Below are positions 8,599-16,984 of a DNA stretch of 64,000 nucleotides, piece after piece; the stretch's first letter is position 1; each line of letters starts with the position of its first letter. The stretch comes from Bacillus sp. UNC41MFS5 (GTDB lineage Bacteria; Bacillota; Bacilli; Bacillales_B; DSM-18226). Below the pieces are notes generated by a model that saw only the letters and a list, made by a program, of their open reading frames with translations, was not told the origin of the DNA and did not search any database. The DNA is taken from positions 272,969 to 336,968 of the forward strand of contig NZ_KK366020.1 of NCBI RefSeq assembly GCF_000686805.1, written 5' to 3'. The position numbers were made by a program, and so were the translations under genes.

Positions 8599-8892
8599 TT
8601 AGCCCCTGAATGATAACCCATTTTCCTTCAAAGCTAATCTAAGTTTAGGTAAAGAAGCAGGTCCCATACCGTGAAATTGCAAAACCTCTTTTTCAGTAAA
8701 CGTTGATAATTGCTGCAAAGTCGTTATCCCATTGTTTTCTAATGCCCGTCTTGCTGGTGCTGAGAGTACGGAAAGAAATCCATCGGCAGGTTTGCGTTCT
8801 TTCTCACATGTTGGACAGGTCGGACAGTCGCTGCTTTTATAAAATTTGTGTCCTTGATCGCAAGTCCTTAAACTTTTTTCGGAAGTGGCCAT
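8599..8892 (-). CDS. RNA polymerase alpha-CTD/HhH-like protein with Cys-rich N-terminus
   Basis: 97 residues. The N-terminal 35 carry CxxGH and CPTCPTCE clusters that could bind zinc. The C-terminal 60 (LSAPARRALENNGITTLQQLSTFTEKEVLQ, then GMGPASLPKLRLALKENGL, read in two parts) match the helix-hairpin-helix fold of the RNA polymerase alpha subunit C-terminal domain. Such small proteins are common in Bacillaceae and probably bind DNA or RNA polymerase; the role is unknown. AAGGAGA lies 10 bases before the ATG. It sits between the SNF2 and SWIM genes on the same strand. Confidence 0.85.
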   Translation of the reverse strand: MATSEKSLRTCDQGHKFYKSSDCPTCPTCEKERKPADGFLSVLSAPARRALENNGITTLQQLSTFTEKEVLQFHGMGPASLPKLRLALKENGLSFRG

Positions 8893-9011
8893 TGTAAAAT
8901 GTCTCCTTTTTCATGATATATCGGTTGGTTTTTCAAATCATGCGAACCCGCTAGGACTAAGCAAAAAGCCAAAAACAAAAGGTGCCAGCAGGAATCGGCA
9001 CCTTCTTACTG

Positions 9012-10643
9012 CTAACCCTCAATCAACTTACTCCGTTTACACTCCTCATGAAACGCCCGCAGCCGCTTCGTCCGCTCCAGTAACGTTTCCAAGAAATACT
9101 CCCAATCATCGACCCGTTTCAACTTCTTATAAAGCGTCCGCAGTTTCTTCAAGTGCCGAACCGCCAAGCGGTAACTGGCCCGGTTCTTCTGATCAATCTC
9201 CTTCTGCGCCGTCTGATGCAGCATCCCCAGCAGCACCTCAGGCTGCTCCTTCTCAATCAGTTTCAACCGGTCCTTCGGCAACTCATAATAATCCAAACCA
9301 ATAAACGCCTGCAGCTCACCCCAGCGGTCATACTGCTTCCGCTCAAACAACACCAATTCATAATCGCCAAAACTGTACGGGAGCATTGCCAGCATGGCTC
9401 GCTCATACAAATCGACCCTATCACTTTCGGCACAATAAGGCGCCACCGCTCGCAGCGCATTTCGCACAAACGTCGCGCAACTATGATAACCGCCGAGCCA
9501 CTCCAAATAACCCTTCACTTTTTGCAAAAATAACTCAACCACCGCACCGACACGCTTCCACGCCTTCAGCCCCGATAAATACTCAATCCAAAACACCAGA
9601 TATGGCGCAATCTCGGCATCACTAAATGGCCGGACCAACTTCAGGGCCGCCTCATCATCCCCAAGCAAGAAATTCAAATGAATCCCAGCAAGCATCAATG
9701 GTGCCGGACTTTCCCAATCCTGGAGCTCCTTCACCCGTGTCTGAATCTTCACCAACTCTTCTTCACGCCACGCCTTCTTTTTGAAAAAATGAATCCACAA
9801 CAGCCGGTACAAGAAAATCCGCTCATACTCTAAGCCCTGTGTACAGGTCAGCAGCTCAAACGTGTCCGCGCGCAACTTATCAACAAATTCATCAAAATCA
9901 AACGGCAGCGACTGCGTGCCAATCTTAATCGATAGCTCCTCGGCATCATCCATCAAATTATGGAACAAATGCAAATAAGCCCGCCTCACCGTATCATCAT
10001 CATGACCCAGCTGATCACTCAGCCGAGCCAACTTCCGAAACGATACGACAATCCCGACCAACTCATATAGCAAGCGCCATTCCTGCTCCACCGGCGCACT
10101 CGCATGAATCCGGCGCTCATAAATTCCAAACAACTCCGGAATCACATACGCACTCGTGTACTTCTTCGTCGCCAGCAACGTGTCAAAACTGACCTCAAAC
10201 GAATGAACCCAGCGCCCATAATCTGGCTTTGACGACCCATTCGCCTTAATCAAATCCTTCGCCGTCTGCAAACCCCAGCTCGAAATTGACTTCGACTCCT
10301 GCATCGGCTCGCGCCACTCGGCTGCCCAATCAGTCACACTACCGGCCCGAGCATACGCACCAAAAAACACCGCCATCTGATGCCGGCAAAAGCCCTCCGC
10401 TGGACACGAACACTCACTCTGCGACAAAAACTCAAAATTCAACTTCACATAACACGGCGTCACATCCTGAACCGTCGCCGTAATCTGCTTATCCCATATC
10501 TGTAACTGCTTCACCAGCCCTTGCCGGTACAGCATCAAACCTTTCTGAACCAGCCGAGCATCCTCCGTCACCGTTGGGTGCAGCAATTCCCGTACCTGAT
10601 CCCCAAAAAGCTCAATCTTCTCACTTGCAGGTGTCGACTCCAA
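9012..10643 (-). CDS. SWIM zinc-finger protein (YwqB type)
   Basis: About 543 residues. The N-terminal region carries a SWIM motif, CxCx(5)CxH, in ECSCPAEGFCRHQMAVFF at about residue 80. The remainder is helical and repetitive with many Trp and Leu, consistent with the long C-terminal part of SWIM proteins that accompany SNF2 ATPases. The SWIM fold binds DNA or protein. Several starts are possible: the frame opens at TTG 10664, but AAAGGGGG best fits a TTG at 10643. The pairing with the downstream SNF2 gene suggests a shared nucleoprotein-remodelling role, an inference from neighbourhood. Confidence 0.85.
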   Translation of the reverse strand: MESTPASEKIELFGDQVRELLHPTVTEDARLVQKGLMLYRQGLVKQLQIWDKQITATVQDVTPCYVKLNFEFLSQSECSCPAEGFCRHQMAVFFGAYARAGSVTDWAAEWREPMQESKSISSWGLQTAKDLIKANGSSKPDYGRWVHSFEVSFDTLLATKKYTSAYVIPELFGIYERRIHASAPVEQEWRLLYELVGIVVSFRKLARLSDQLGHDDDTVRRAYLHLFHNLMDDAEELSIKIGTQSLPFDFDEFVDKLRADTFELLTCTQGLEYERIFLYRLLWIHFFKKKAWREEELVKIQTRVKELQDWESPAPLMLAGIHLNFLLGDDEAALKLVRPFSDAEIAPYLVFWIEYLSGLKAWKRVGAVVELFLQKVKGYLEWLGGYHSCATFVRNALRAVAPYCAESDRVDLYERAMLAMLPYSFGDYELVLFERKQYDRWGELQAFIGLDYYELPKDRLKLIEKEQPEVLLGMLHQTAQKEIDQKNRASYRLAVRHLKKLRTLYKKLKRVDDWEYFLETLLERTKRLRAFHEECKRSKLIEG

Positions 10644-10717
10644 AGCCACAACCCCCTTTACCAAATCCAGTCAATTTTAAATAAAAAACCATATTCCACT
10701 ATTATACCCAAAAAATC

Positions 10718-10760
10718 GGTGTCAGGCACCATGTGAAGAATTCACATGGTGCCTGACACC
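10718..10760. repeat. Perfect inverted repeat built from two GGTGTCAGGCACC copies
   Basis: Copy 6 (10718-10730) and its complement (10748-10760) are joined by ATGTGAA/TTCACAT, giving 20-bp perfect arms around a GAA loop. This is the complete hairpin form of the element scattered over the first 11 kb, as expected for a REP-like or miniature non-autonomous element. Confidence 0.8.
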
Positions 10761-10834
10761 AAAAGAACTCAAAAAATAGAGATGGATAAATTTAGAAATA
10801 AAATGCTATAATTTGGATGAAAAGGAGGATGCAT

Positions 10835-12430
10835 ATGAAAAGTCATTTAAAAGTTTGGCTCGTTGCTATGATTCTATTTAGCTTGCTCATGGGTACAGCA
10901 CAATCACCTACATATGCTGCAAGCAGTAAGAAGGTTCTGGGCACTGAATTTATCAATGGTCTCGTCTTATTTAAGCAAAATGGTAAATATGGAATGTTGA
11001 ATAAAAAAGGGAAGATAGCGATTAAACCGCTATATGACCAGATCAATCAAACCAAGCGGACCAATTTGTTGCGCGTGAAAAAGGGGACGAAATACGGGTT
11101 TATTAATCAAAAGGGAAAAGTGATTGTCAAACCGCAGTATGAGTATGCGGAAAGTGGCGCAACCAATCCAATCATAGTTAAAAAGAATAGTAAATATGGA
11201 TTGATCTCAACTAGCGGTAAGACCATTGTGAAACCCAAATATGAAAGCATTGGCGATTTTGACAATGGGGTTGCCTATTACAAAAGCAATGGTAAATATG
11301 GAATCATCGACACCAAAGGAAAGGTTGTCTTATCGCCAACATACGATGAGATTACAGATAACACCAATGGCGTATTTACCTTCTCCCAAGAGAATAAGTT
11401 AGGCTTAATCAATAAGCAGGGAAAAATCATCGTAACACCAGCTTATTCATCCATAAATCCTTTTACAAATGGGTTATTTAAAGTTAAAAGTAATGGGAAA
11501 TCTGGGATCATTAACACAAGTGGTCAAATCATCGTTACACCTAAATATGATGGAATATCTGAAATTTTTAATGGGTTTGCTCAAACCAGATTAAATGGAA
11601 AATGGGGCTTCATTAGCAGAAAGGGGAAAATGATTGCTGAACCGGTTTATGATTCGGTTAGTGTGTTTAGAAGGGGTCTGGCACCGGTAATAACAGATGG
11701 GAAGTTGGGCTATCTCGATACAAATGGAAAAATGATCATTCCACAACAGTATGAGGAAGCCTACGATGGTGATGGAAGTTCGCTCTATGAATTTTGGCAG
11801 AATGCAGCCGTGGTCGTGAAAAACGGGAAATATGGCGTCATTAATAAAACGGGTCAAGTCATTCTCGATTTCAACTATGACTCGATTAGTTTGTTTAATA
11901 AAAAAGGCTTAGCGATTATTAGGCAAGAGAATAAGTATGGTTTTATTAATGATAAGGGCAAGGTTATTGTCAAGCCAACCTATGACTCTATGAGACTCGC
12001 AACTTATCGTGATGGTGAGTTTACGGGTGATTTTATTATTTTTAAAGAAAATAACAAAGAGGGCGCGCTGAATAGCACAGGAAAAGTCATCGTGAAGCCG
12101 AAGTATGATCGCTTAGATCCATTGGAACACAAAGGTTTGATTCGAGTGAAGCAAGCATTTAAATATGGCATCCTGACTTCTTCAGGTAAAGTCCTAGTCA
12201 AGCCAAAATACAGCGAAATGGAGCCTTTTTACAAAAGCGGTTATTACTTAGTTCTAGTTTCCTATAAAGGCAAATATGGATTTATCAATGATAAGGGGAA
12301 AGTCGTTATCACTCCTCAGTATCAGGAAGTAGGGAATTTCAAAGAGGGTCTGGTTTACGTGAAGAAAAACGGAAAAGCGGGCTTTGTTGATAAGAAAGGA
12401 AAAGTAGTCATTAAATTGATCTACTATTAA
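10835..12430 (+). CDS. Secreted WG-repeat protein
   Basis: About 531 residues. A Sec signal peptide (MKSHLKVWLVAMILFSLLMG, cleavage probably near TYAAS) is followed by some fifteen WG-type repeats of about 32 residues with the pattern KYGfInkkGKvivkPxYD, running to the C-terminus. WG repeats form extracellular or envelope beta-structures of unknown function in Gram-positive bacteria. The ATG at 10835 has AAGGAGG 7 bases upstream, better than the ATG at 10817. A TATAAT lies at 10807-10812. Although the repeats alone form the mature protein, sequence divergence between them shows long-standing expansion rather than recent amplification. Confidence 0.9.
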   Translation: MKSHLKVWLVAMILFSLLMGTAQSPTYAASSKKVLGTEFINGLVLFKQNGKYGMLNKKGKIAIKPLYDQINQTKRTNLLRVKKGTKYGFINQKGKVIVKPQYEYAESGATNPIIVKKNSKYGLISTSGKTIVKPKYESIGDFDNGVAYYKSNGKYGIIDTKGKVVLSPTYDEITDNTNGVFTFSQENKLGLINKQGKIIVTPAYSSINPFTNGLFKVKSNGKSGIINTSGQIIVTPKYDGISEIFNGFAQTRLNGKWGFISRKGKMIAEPVYDSVSVFRRGLAPVITDGKLGYLDTNGKMIIPQQYEEAYDGDGSSLYEFWQNAAVVVKNGKYGVINKTGQVILDFNYDSISLFNKKGLAIIRQENKYGFINDKGKVIVKPTYDSMRLATYRDGEFTGDFIIFKENNKEGALNSTGKVIVKPKYDRLDPLEHKGLIRVKQAFKYGILTSSGKVLVKPKYSEMEPFYKSGYYLVLVSYKGKYGFINDKGKVVITPQYQEVGNFKEGLVYVKKNGKAGFVDKKGKVVIKLIYY

Positions 12431-12471
12431 TAACATTCACCGGCTTAGGCATCTCCGAGTTAAACAAGAAC

Positions 12472-12511
12472 AAAAAAGAGCCAGCCCCTCAATCAATCAC
12501 GGGGTTGGCTC
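12472..12511 (-). terminator. Terminator of the 45-aa minus-strand gene
   Basis: On the minus strand GAGCCAACCCC pairs with GGGGCTGGCTC and is followed by six T residues. The stop codon of the small upstream gene lies in the loop. Confidence 0.75.
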
Positions 12512-12634
12512 GATCTTTGCAGCTTCAGTTTTTGATAGACTAGAAAAATATTCAAATAAGTGCGTTAAATAGCTGTTAAGCTCAAAACCTTCTTCATTCA
12601 CATACTCAGACAATAACAATGTATTCTCCTTCAT
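12497..12634 (-). CDS. Small protein, 45 aa, unknown
   Basis: Short minus-strand frame starting MKENTLLLSEYVNEEGFELN, with a central aromatic stretch (LTHLFEYFSSL) and a charged C-terminus. GAGGGGG lies 8 bases before the ATG and an intrinsic terminator overlaps the 3' end. No family is recognised. The region also holds nothing else between the WG-repeat gene and the next membrane gene. Confidence 0.5.
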   Translation of the reverse strand: MKENTLLLSEYVNEEGFELNSYLTHLFEYFSSLSKTEAAKIEPTP

Positions 12635-12784
12635 CCTCGTTACCCCCTCGATTTTGAAACTATCATCATTATGGCCAAACTATCATTCTCTTATACCTGT
12701 AAAAATACAGAAAATGACAATGGTGAAATTTGGGTTGGCATTGCTATCAATAGTATTCTACAATGTAATGAAGGAGTGGTTACA

Positions 12785-13195
12785 TTGAAAGACATCATTC
12801 TCATGCTTACGGAGCTTTTAAATAATATCCATGATTTTATTCAACTATATACAAATGATTATTTAAATCTTGGTTTAAACGATAAAGACTTACATTTTTG
12901 GATTATGGGTATTATCGGCATTTTTGTCTTTGTGGTTGTCCTTATTTTTTCTAAAATTGTCTCTAAAATGCCTTATGGAATCACAATCCTATCATTCCTG
13001 TATACTTTTACATTTATGGTAGTTTTAGTTTTTGCGATAGAGATACAACAAGCGATCACGAATAGAGGGCACATGGAATTTCAAGATGCGATTGTGGGAT
13101 TGTGGGGATACGTAGTATTTTTCATAGCGTTCGCAGCAATTTCTTGGGTTTTCCTACTAGCGAAAAGATTTTTAAATAAACTTTTAAAAAAATGA
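12785..13195 (+). CDS. Membrane protein of unknown function
   Basis: About 136 residues from a TTG at 12785, preceded by AAGGAG at 8 bases. The frame is open for 38 codons upstream, but those look non-coding. Three hydrophobic helices are visible (a FWIMGIIGIFVFVVVLIF segment, a central one around GITILSFLYTFTFMVVL, and a C-terminal one with AAISWVFLLAKRF), ending in a basic LNKLLKK tail. The N-terminal 35 residues are amphipathic. No family is recognised with confidence. Confidence 0.7.
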   Translation: MKDIILMLTELLNNIHDFIQLYTNDYLNLGLNDKDLHFWIMGIIGIFVFVVVLIFSKIVSKMPYGITILSFLYTFTFMVVLVFAIEIQQAITNRGHMEFQDAIVGLWGYVVFFIAFAAISWVFLLAKRFLNKLLKK

Positions 13196-13220
13196 TTCAG
13201 TTTTTCAGTAGGATTCTCTA

Positions 13221-13249
13221 AAAACCCAGGCTGGATCACCTGGATTTTT
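13221..13249 (+). terminator. Terminator after the membrane protein
   Basis: AAACCCAGG/CCTGG stem with an 8-base loop and TTTTT on the plus strand. Confidence 0.7.
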
Positions 13250-13260
13250 AGAGTCCACCA

Positions 13261-13449
13261 CTAATAGTAAGGATAACCATAACCATAATAAGGGTAACCA
13301 TAACCATATGAATAGGGGCTGCCATACCATCCCCCTAAGTAAGGGGCACCGAAAAAGGGTCCCCCAAAGTGGAAATGATGGTAACCAAAAACATGAGGCC
13401 GTAAAAATATCCGTCTTACATCATTTTCTTTGAATAACGATTGATCCAT
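13261..13449 (-). CDS. Gly/Tyr-rich spore coat-like protein
   Basis: 62 residues. A charged N-terminus (MDQSLFKENDVRRIFLRPHV) leads into a low-complexity tail rich in Gly, Tyr and Pro (SPYSYGYGYPYYGYGYPYY). Such compositions are typical of Bacillus coat or exosporium proteins that cross-link through tyrosine. A GGAAATGG element precedes the ATG. The neighbouring coat laccase gene on the same strand supports a spore-surface role, which is inference. Confidence 0.7.
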   Translation of the reverse strand: MDQSLFKENDVRRIFLRPHVFGYHHFHFGGPFFGAPYLGGWYGSPYSYGYGYPYYGYGYPYY

Positions 13450-13493
13450 TTATAACCATTTCCTTTTTCAATGTAGTTTAAAGCTAAATCTCT

Positions 13494-13964
13494 TTAGGGG
13501 ATAAACTCTTCCTCTTCCACTTCTTTTTTCTTTTTTTCCTCAAGAATAATTTGTGTACCTGCGTTTGCTTCCAAAGTAGTCCCTAGAGATTGCAGCCAAT
13601 CCCCGATATTGGTGATTCGTTGGGCTTCCAACGTCAAACTTTCTTCGTCCGATAAAGTTTGTTGAGTCGTACCAATACCTTCTAAAAATTGCCCCGCGGT
13701 TTGAATCCATGCTCCCAGTAATATTTGTCTCTCATTGGCATCCTCTCTGATTTCCTCGCTAACCAACATAATCTTAGATAAATAATATGCCTCCATGATT
13801 TGACCAATAAATTGAATCCAGACGGCAACGGTCACTTGCTTTTCAAGCTGTGCAATCAATTCTTCATTTTCAGAAGGACTATTTTCCTTGGCTGCCTTTG
13901 AATTTTCTGTTTGAGAATGATTATTTTCCTTGGCTGCCTTTGTCTTTTCTGTTTGAGCATTCAC
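13494..13964 (-). CDS. Repetitive protein, DUF6944-like
   Basis: 156 residues. The N-terminus carries two or three short charged repeats (SKAAKENSPS type). The middle has three copies of a roughly 33-residue unit beginning WIQFIGQIMEA, WIQTAGQFLEG and WLQSLGTTLEA, the pattern of Bacillus repetitive proteins grouped as DUF6944. The C-terminus is Lys/Glu-rich. Function is unknown; the unit looks like a helical pair. It lies between a coat-like protein and CotA on the same strand, so a sporulation link is plausible but unproven. Confidence 0.75.
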   Translation of the reverse strand: MNAQTEKTKAAKENNHSQTENSKAAKENSPSENEELIAQLEKQVTVAVWIQFIGQIMEAYYLSKIMLVSEEIREDANERQILLGAWIQTAGQFLEGIGTTQQTLSDEESLTLEAQRITNIGDWLQSLGTTLEANAGTQIILEEKKKKEVEEEEFIP

Positions 13965-14048
13965 TGTATTTCACTCCATTCACTATATCCATATGCAAAT
14001 AAATGGGGGAATGCCTTTAAAAAATCACCATTTTTGCTTGCAAGCATG

Positions 14049-14079
14049 CAAAAAAAGCAGTATGGGAAACACACACTGC
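14049..14079 (-). terminator. Terminator of cotA
   Basis: GCAGT/ACTGC stem on the minus strand with a run of T residues, a few bases after the cotA stop. Confidence 0.7.
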
Positions 14080-14085
14080 CTCAGC

Positions 14086-15630
14086 TTACCTGATCACAAT
14101 AAACGGCCGCATCATTTCATAATCCTCATGCTCCAGCATATGACAATGCCAGACATATAATCCTGTAAAAGGACCAAACTTCATCATAATCCGCGTGACC
14201 TGTTTCGGGTCGGCGCGAACAGTATCCTTCCAGCCTCGTTCATGGGGTTCGGGCGGAATCTCTGGACCCGTATAATGGATTGTTTTATTCTTGTTAAACC
14301 AATCTACATCAACCCCCCGCCGATCTAGGACCTGAAACTCAATTAAATGAATGTGAATCGGGTGGGAATCCGGAGATAAGTTAATCAGATACCAGATTTC
14401 GGTGGAGCCCAACTTTGGATTTTCGGAAATCGGGTCATCCCACTGTTTATTATCCAATAACATCAATGGACGACCGTACTTATCCATACTGTCATTTAAA
14501 GTTAAGTATCGTGACTTGGAAGCGGACTGCTCATTCATCAACCGATAAGGCACCATATAAGCCGGAATCATACTCGTATCAACACTGGACAAAGGGAGTG
14601 TCACTTGAAACTGCATCACGCTCCCCGTTTGCTCATCCACTGGATTTCCACTTGGAAAGGGGGCAGGCGCATCGTTAGTCAGGATAATCTTCCTACCCTC
14701 CAGGTTGGTAAAATCAATAATCACCTCAGCCCGTTCGGCCGGTGATAACAGGAGTTCTTTGACCCCCATCGGCTGCTGCATCAAACCTCGTTCGGTTGCA
14801 ATCAGATACATCTGCTGGCCCGAATCCAGCTTCATCCGAAAGAAGCGGCTGTTAGAGGCGTTGAGGAGCCGAAAGCGATATTTACGCGGTTCTACTTTTA
14901 AAAAGGGAGATACTTTGCCATTCACCAAAAGGGTATCGCCAAAAAATTCAGGAACGACCGATGTGTCTAATCCCGGGACAGGTTTTTCCGGCTGCTTCGG
15001 GTAAAAAAGAGAACCATCTTGATGGAAAGTTTTGTCCTGAATAACAAGCGGAACATCATATGGCATGCTTGGTAAATTCAAAGACCGCTCCCGTTGGCTC
15101 CTGACCAGGTAGAATCCCGCCAATCCAGCATACACATTAAGCCTCGTAATCCCGAGGGCATGGTCGTGATACCAAAGAGTGCTGGCATGATCACAATTAG
15201 TATAGTGATAGACTTGCTTTTTAAAATAAGGCCCCACTTTTTCGAATCCCCTCGTAAACCAAGCTTCCGGGTAGCCATCGCTTTCCCATTCCACACAAGC
15301 TCCGTGAACGTGCACAACTGTCCGGACATCCGGCACATCCTTATGGGCGCCGTGAACCGTATAGTCGATCGGCAAGAGATGCTTATCTGGAAGATCGTTG
15401 ATCCATTTGATATACACATTTTCGCCGCTTTCCACCTCAATCGTCGGCCCCGGATAACTGCCTTCGTAGCCCCAAACGGTTGTATCATTCAACTCACGAT
15501 GGAGTGATTGCTTAAATTCCGTCATCTTCACTTCATAATAAGTATAAGATTGGTCTTTCCATCGGGGTCTTAAAATAGGAGGAATCGGGAGTTCATCTAT
15601 AAATTTAGAGAGATTTTTCAAATGATACAC
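14086..15630 (-). CDS. cotA: Spore coat laccase CotA (multicopper oxidase)
   Basis: 514 residues, the length of B. subtilis CotA (513). It oxidises phenolic substrates and bilirubin with reduction of O2 to water, in the outer spore coat, and gives brown pigment and UV protection. All four copper motifs are visible: HVHGA, WYHDH, HPIHIHLIEF and the C-terminal WHCHMLEHEDYEMM with its axial Met. The N-terminus (LSKFIDELPIPPILRP) aligns with the CotA start. The weak TTG/ATG context upstream leaves the exact start slightly uncertain. A CATAAAGTA motif in the upstream DNA resembles a sigma-K -10 element. Confidence 0.96.
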   Translation of the reverse strand: MYHLKNLSKFIDELPIPPILRPRWKDQSYTYYEVKMTEFKQSLHRELNDTTVWGYEGSYPGPTIEVESGENVYIKWINDLPDKHLLPIDYTVHGAHKDVPDVRTVVHVHGACVEWESDGYPEAWFTRGFEKVGPYFKKQVYHYTNCDHASTLWYHDHALGITRLNVYAGLAGFYLVRSQRERSLNLPSMPYDVPLVIQDKTFHQDGSLFYPKQPEKPVPGLDTSVVPEFFGDTLLVNGKVSPFLKVEPRKYRFRLLNASNSRFFRMKLDSGQQMYLIATERGLMQQPMGVKELLLSPAERAEVIIDFTNLEGRKIILTNDAPAPFPSGNPVDEQTGSVMQFQVTLPLSSVDTSMIPAYMVPYRLMNEQSASKSRYLTLNDSMDKYGRPLMLLDNKQWDDPISENPKLGSTEIWYLINLSPDSHPIHIHLIEFQVLDRRGVDVDWFNKNKTIHYTGPEIPPEPHERGWKDTVRADPKQVTRIMMKFGPFTGLYVWHCHMLEHEDYEMMRPFIVIR

Positions 15631-15749
15631 TCCCTTCGATTGATCAGGTTGTCATCACAGTACTTTATGACGCAGATTTTGAGAATATATCAAATTCGGT
15701 AGAAATGGCCTAACCCACGTAGAAAAAAGCGTAACACTAACAATTTGTA

Positions 15750-15815
15750 TGACACGTGTGTGTCACATGTGGTACTCCGCTCATATACTAGGTTTGAAAT
15801 TAGGTTAGATGTGAC
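15750..15815. promoter_or_regulatory. Dyads upstream of the ParM-like gene
   Basis: TGACAC and GTGTCA form a dyad at 15750-15765, overlapping a CACATGTG palindrome, and a further TGTGACA half-site lies near 15810. In type II partition loci such repeats upstream of the actin gene are the centromere bound by the small adaptor. A TATAAT follows at about 15822. The assignment is inference. Confidence 0.4.
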
Positions 15816-15856
15816 ATATAGGTATAATCACAATATTGTTCAAAGGGGTAGGGAAA

Positions 15857-16720
15857 ATGGATCTCAAATGGATTTTAGCGATCGATGCAGGCGCCTACGA
15901 GGTGAAAGGAAGAACGAGGGACCAGGTGTTTAAGTTTAGGTCAACCATTGGACCTTACCGCCATCTTCATTTGGTGAATGCTGAAGGCGACCAAATGGAA
16001 GCCGGGGACTTCATCGTCGAGTATGAAGACGAGAAGCTGTTCTTGGGGAATATTGCCTGGCGGGAATGCCATGCAATAAGAGAGCCGCGAGATATTTCGA
16101 AAGCGCATGAAGAAACAAAGATCAGAGTACTAGTGGCCGTTCATCAGTATGGCAAAATAAGAGGGAATTGTGTAGTGATTGGGCAGCCAATCCGAGGCAT
16201 GGTGGATAAAGACAGGGAAATGATTGAGAAGATGCTGAAAGGGTCACACACAATCACGGTAAATAATATAAAGAAAACATTTACCATCGATGACGTGAAG
16301 GTCGCACCTGAAGGGTCGGGTGCATACTTCAGCATGGAGGATAGGCCGGATGACATTGCGAACATCATCGACGCTGGAAGTAGTACCTTCAACTATTTAA
16401 GAGTGGAAGATGGCTATTTTATTGACAGGAAAAGCGGGACCCTTGCTTTCGGGGCTGAAACGCACATAGACATAACAGAAAAACAAATGGCAGAGGCTAT
16501 CCTGGCGGAGCTTCGAGGCAAATGGGACTTGGTCGACCCGACATATCTTTGCGGGGGAATTGCTGAATATCTTTATCCATATATTAAAAGGCATTTTAAA
16601 AATATCCAGCTAATCAAACCCGTGCTCTACCGGGCGAGCGGACCCAGAGTATACAGTCCCCAATATGCCAACGCTTTCGGATATTATTCTATGGGGAAAG
16701 CGGTCTTTGCCGATGAATGA
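15857..16720 (+). CDS. ParM/StbA-family actin-like ATPase
   Basis: About 287 residues with the actin-fold signatures: phosphate-1 loop AIDAGAYEVK near residue 8, phosphate-2 loop IIDAGSSTFNYL near 175, and an adenosine-binding LCGGIAEYLYPYIKRHF near 235. The length fits plasmid ParM/AlfA-type filaments rather than MreB. The ATG at 15857 has AAAGGGG 8 bases upstream. A small gene overlaps its stop by eight bases (ATGAATGA), the arrangement of actin plus adaptor in plasmid partition. No replication gene is nearby, so this is probably a chromosomal or integrated-element copy; its cargo is unknown. Confidence 0.85.
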   Translation: MDLKWILAIDAGAYEVKGRTRDQVFKFRSTIGPYRHLHLVNAEGDQMEAGDFIVEYEDEKLFLGNIAWRECHAIREPRDISKAHEETKIRVLVAVHQYGKIRGNCVVIGQPIRGMVDKDREMIEKMLKGSHTITVNNIKKTFTIDDVKVAPEGSGAYFSMEDRPDDIANIIDAGSSTFNYLRVEDGYFIDRKSGTLAFGAETHIDITEKQMAEAILAELRGKWDLVDPTYLCGGIAEYLYPYIKRHFKNIQLIKPVLYRASGPRVYSPQYANAFGYYSMGKAVFADE

Positions 16721-16943
16721 ACTGAATCGTAAGGTCAAGTCGGTCCCTTTCAACCTGGATGACCCCTATGAAAGAGAGCTTCTCGAACATTGTAACCAGT
16801 ATATTCAGTTTGCCACATATATCAAACGCCTGATCCAACGAGATATGGAACAAGGTGTTGGAATCATTCGTAAAGAACATGAAAAGGGAATGAAACAGGA
16901 AAAACCGATCGACAAGTCGAAGTTGAAAAGCTTTGGTTTATGA
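16713..16943 (+). CDS. Small partner of the ParM-like protein
   Basis: 76 residues starting MNELNRKVKSVPFNLDDPYE. The stretch from VPFNLDDPYERELLEH to YIKRLIQRDME resembles the ribbon-helix-helix region of small plasmid segregation adaptors (ParR/AlfB-like), and the tail is strongly basic. Translational coupling to the actin gene (stop and start overlap) makes a DNA-binding adaptor role likely. The family assignment rests on layout and composition, not on a clear motif. It ends in front of a strong terminator. Confidence 0.7.
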   Translation: MNELNRKVKSVPFNLDDPYERELLEHCNQYIQFATYIKRLIQRDMEQGVGIIRKEHEKGMKQEKPIDKSKLKSFGL

Positions 16944-16967
16944 ACCCCAATCTGGGGTCTTTTTTTT
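16944..16967 (+). terminator. Terminator of the ParM-like operon
   Basis: ACCCCA/TGGGGT stem with a 3-base loop and eight T residues, just past the stop codon. Confidence 0.85.
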
Positions 16968-16984
16968 GGAATCGATTATCTGTG

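Noticed and set aside
8316..8621. 101-aa minus-strand protein downstream of the alpha-CTD-like gene
   Set aside because: Overlaps the end of that gene, has no ribosome binding site and no coding-like composition.
15640..15700. Sigma-K promoter of cotA
   Set aside because: A CATAAAGTA -10 is present, but no AC element lies at the right distance, so it is mentioned only in the gene entry.
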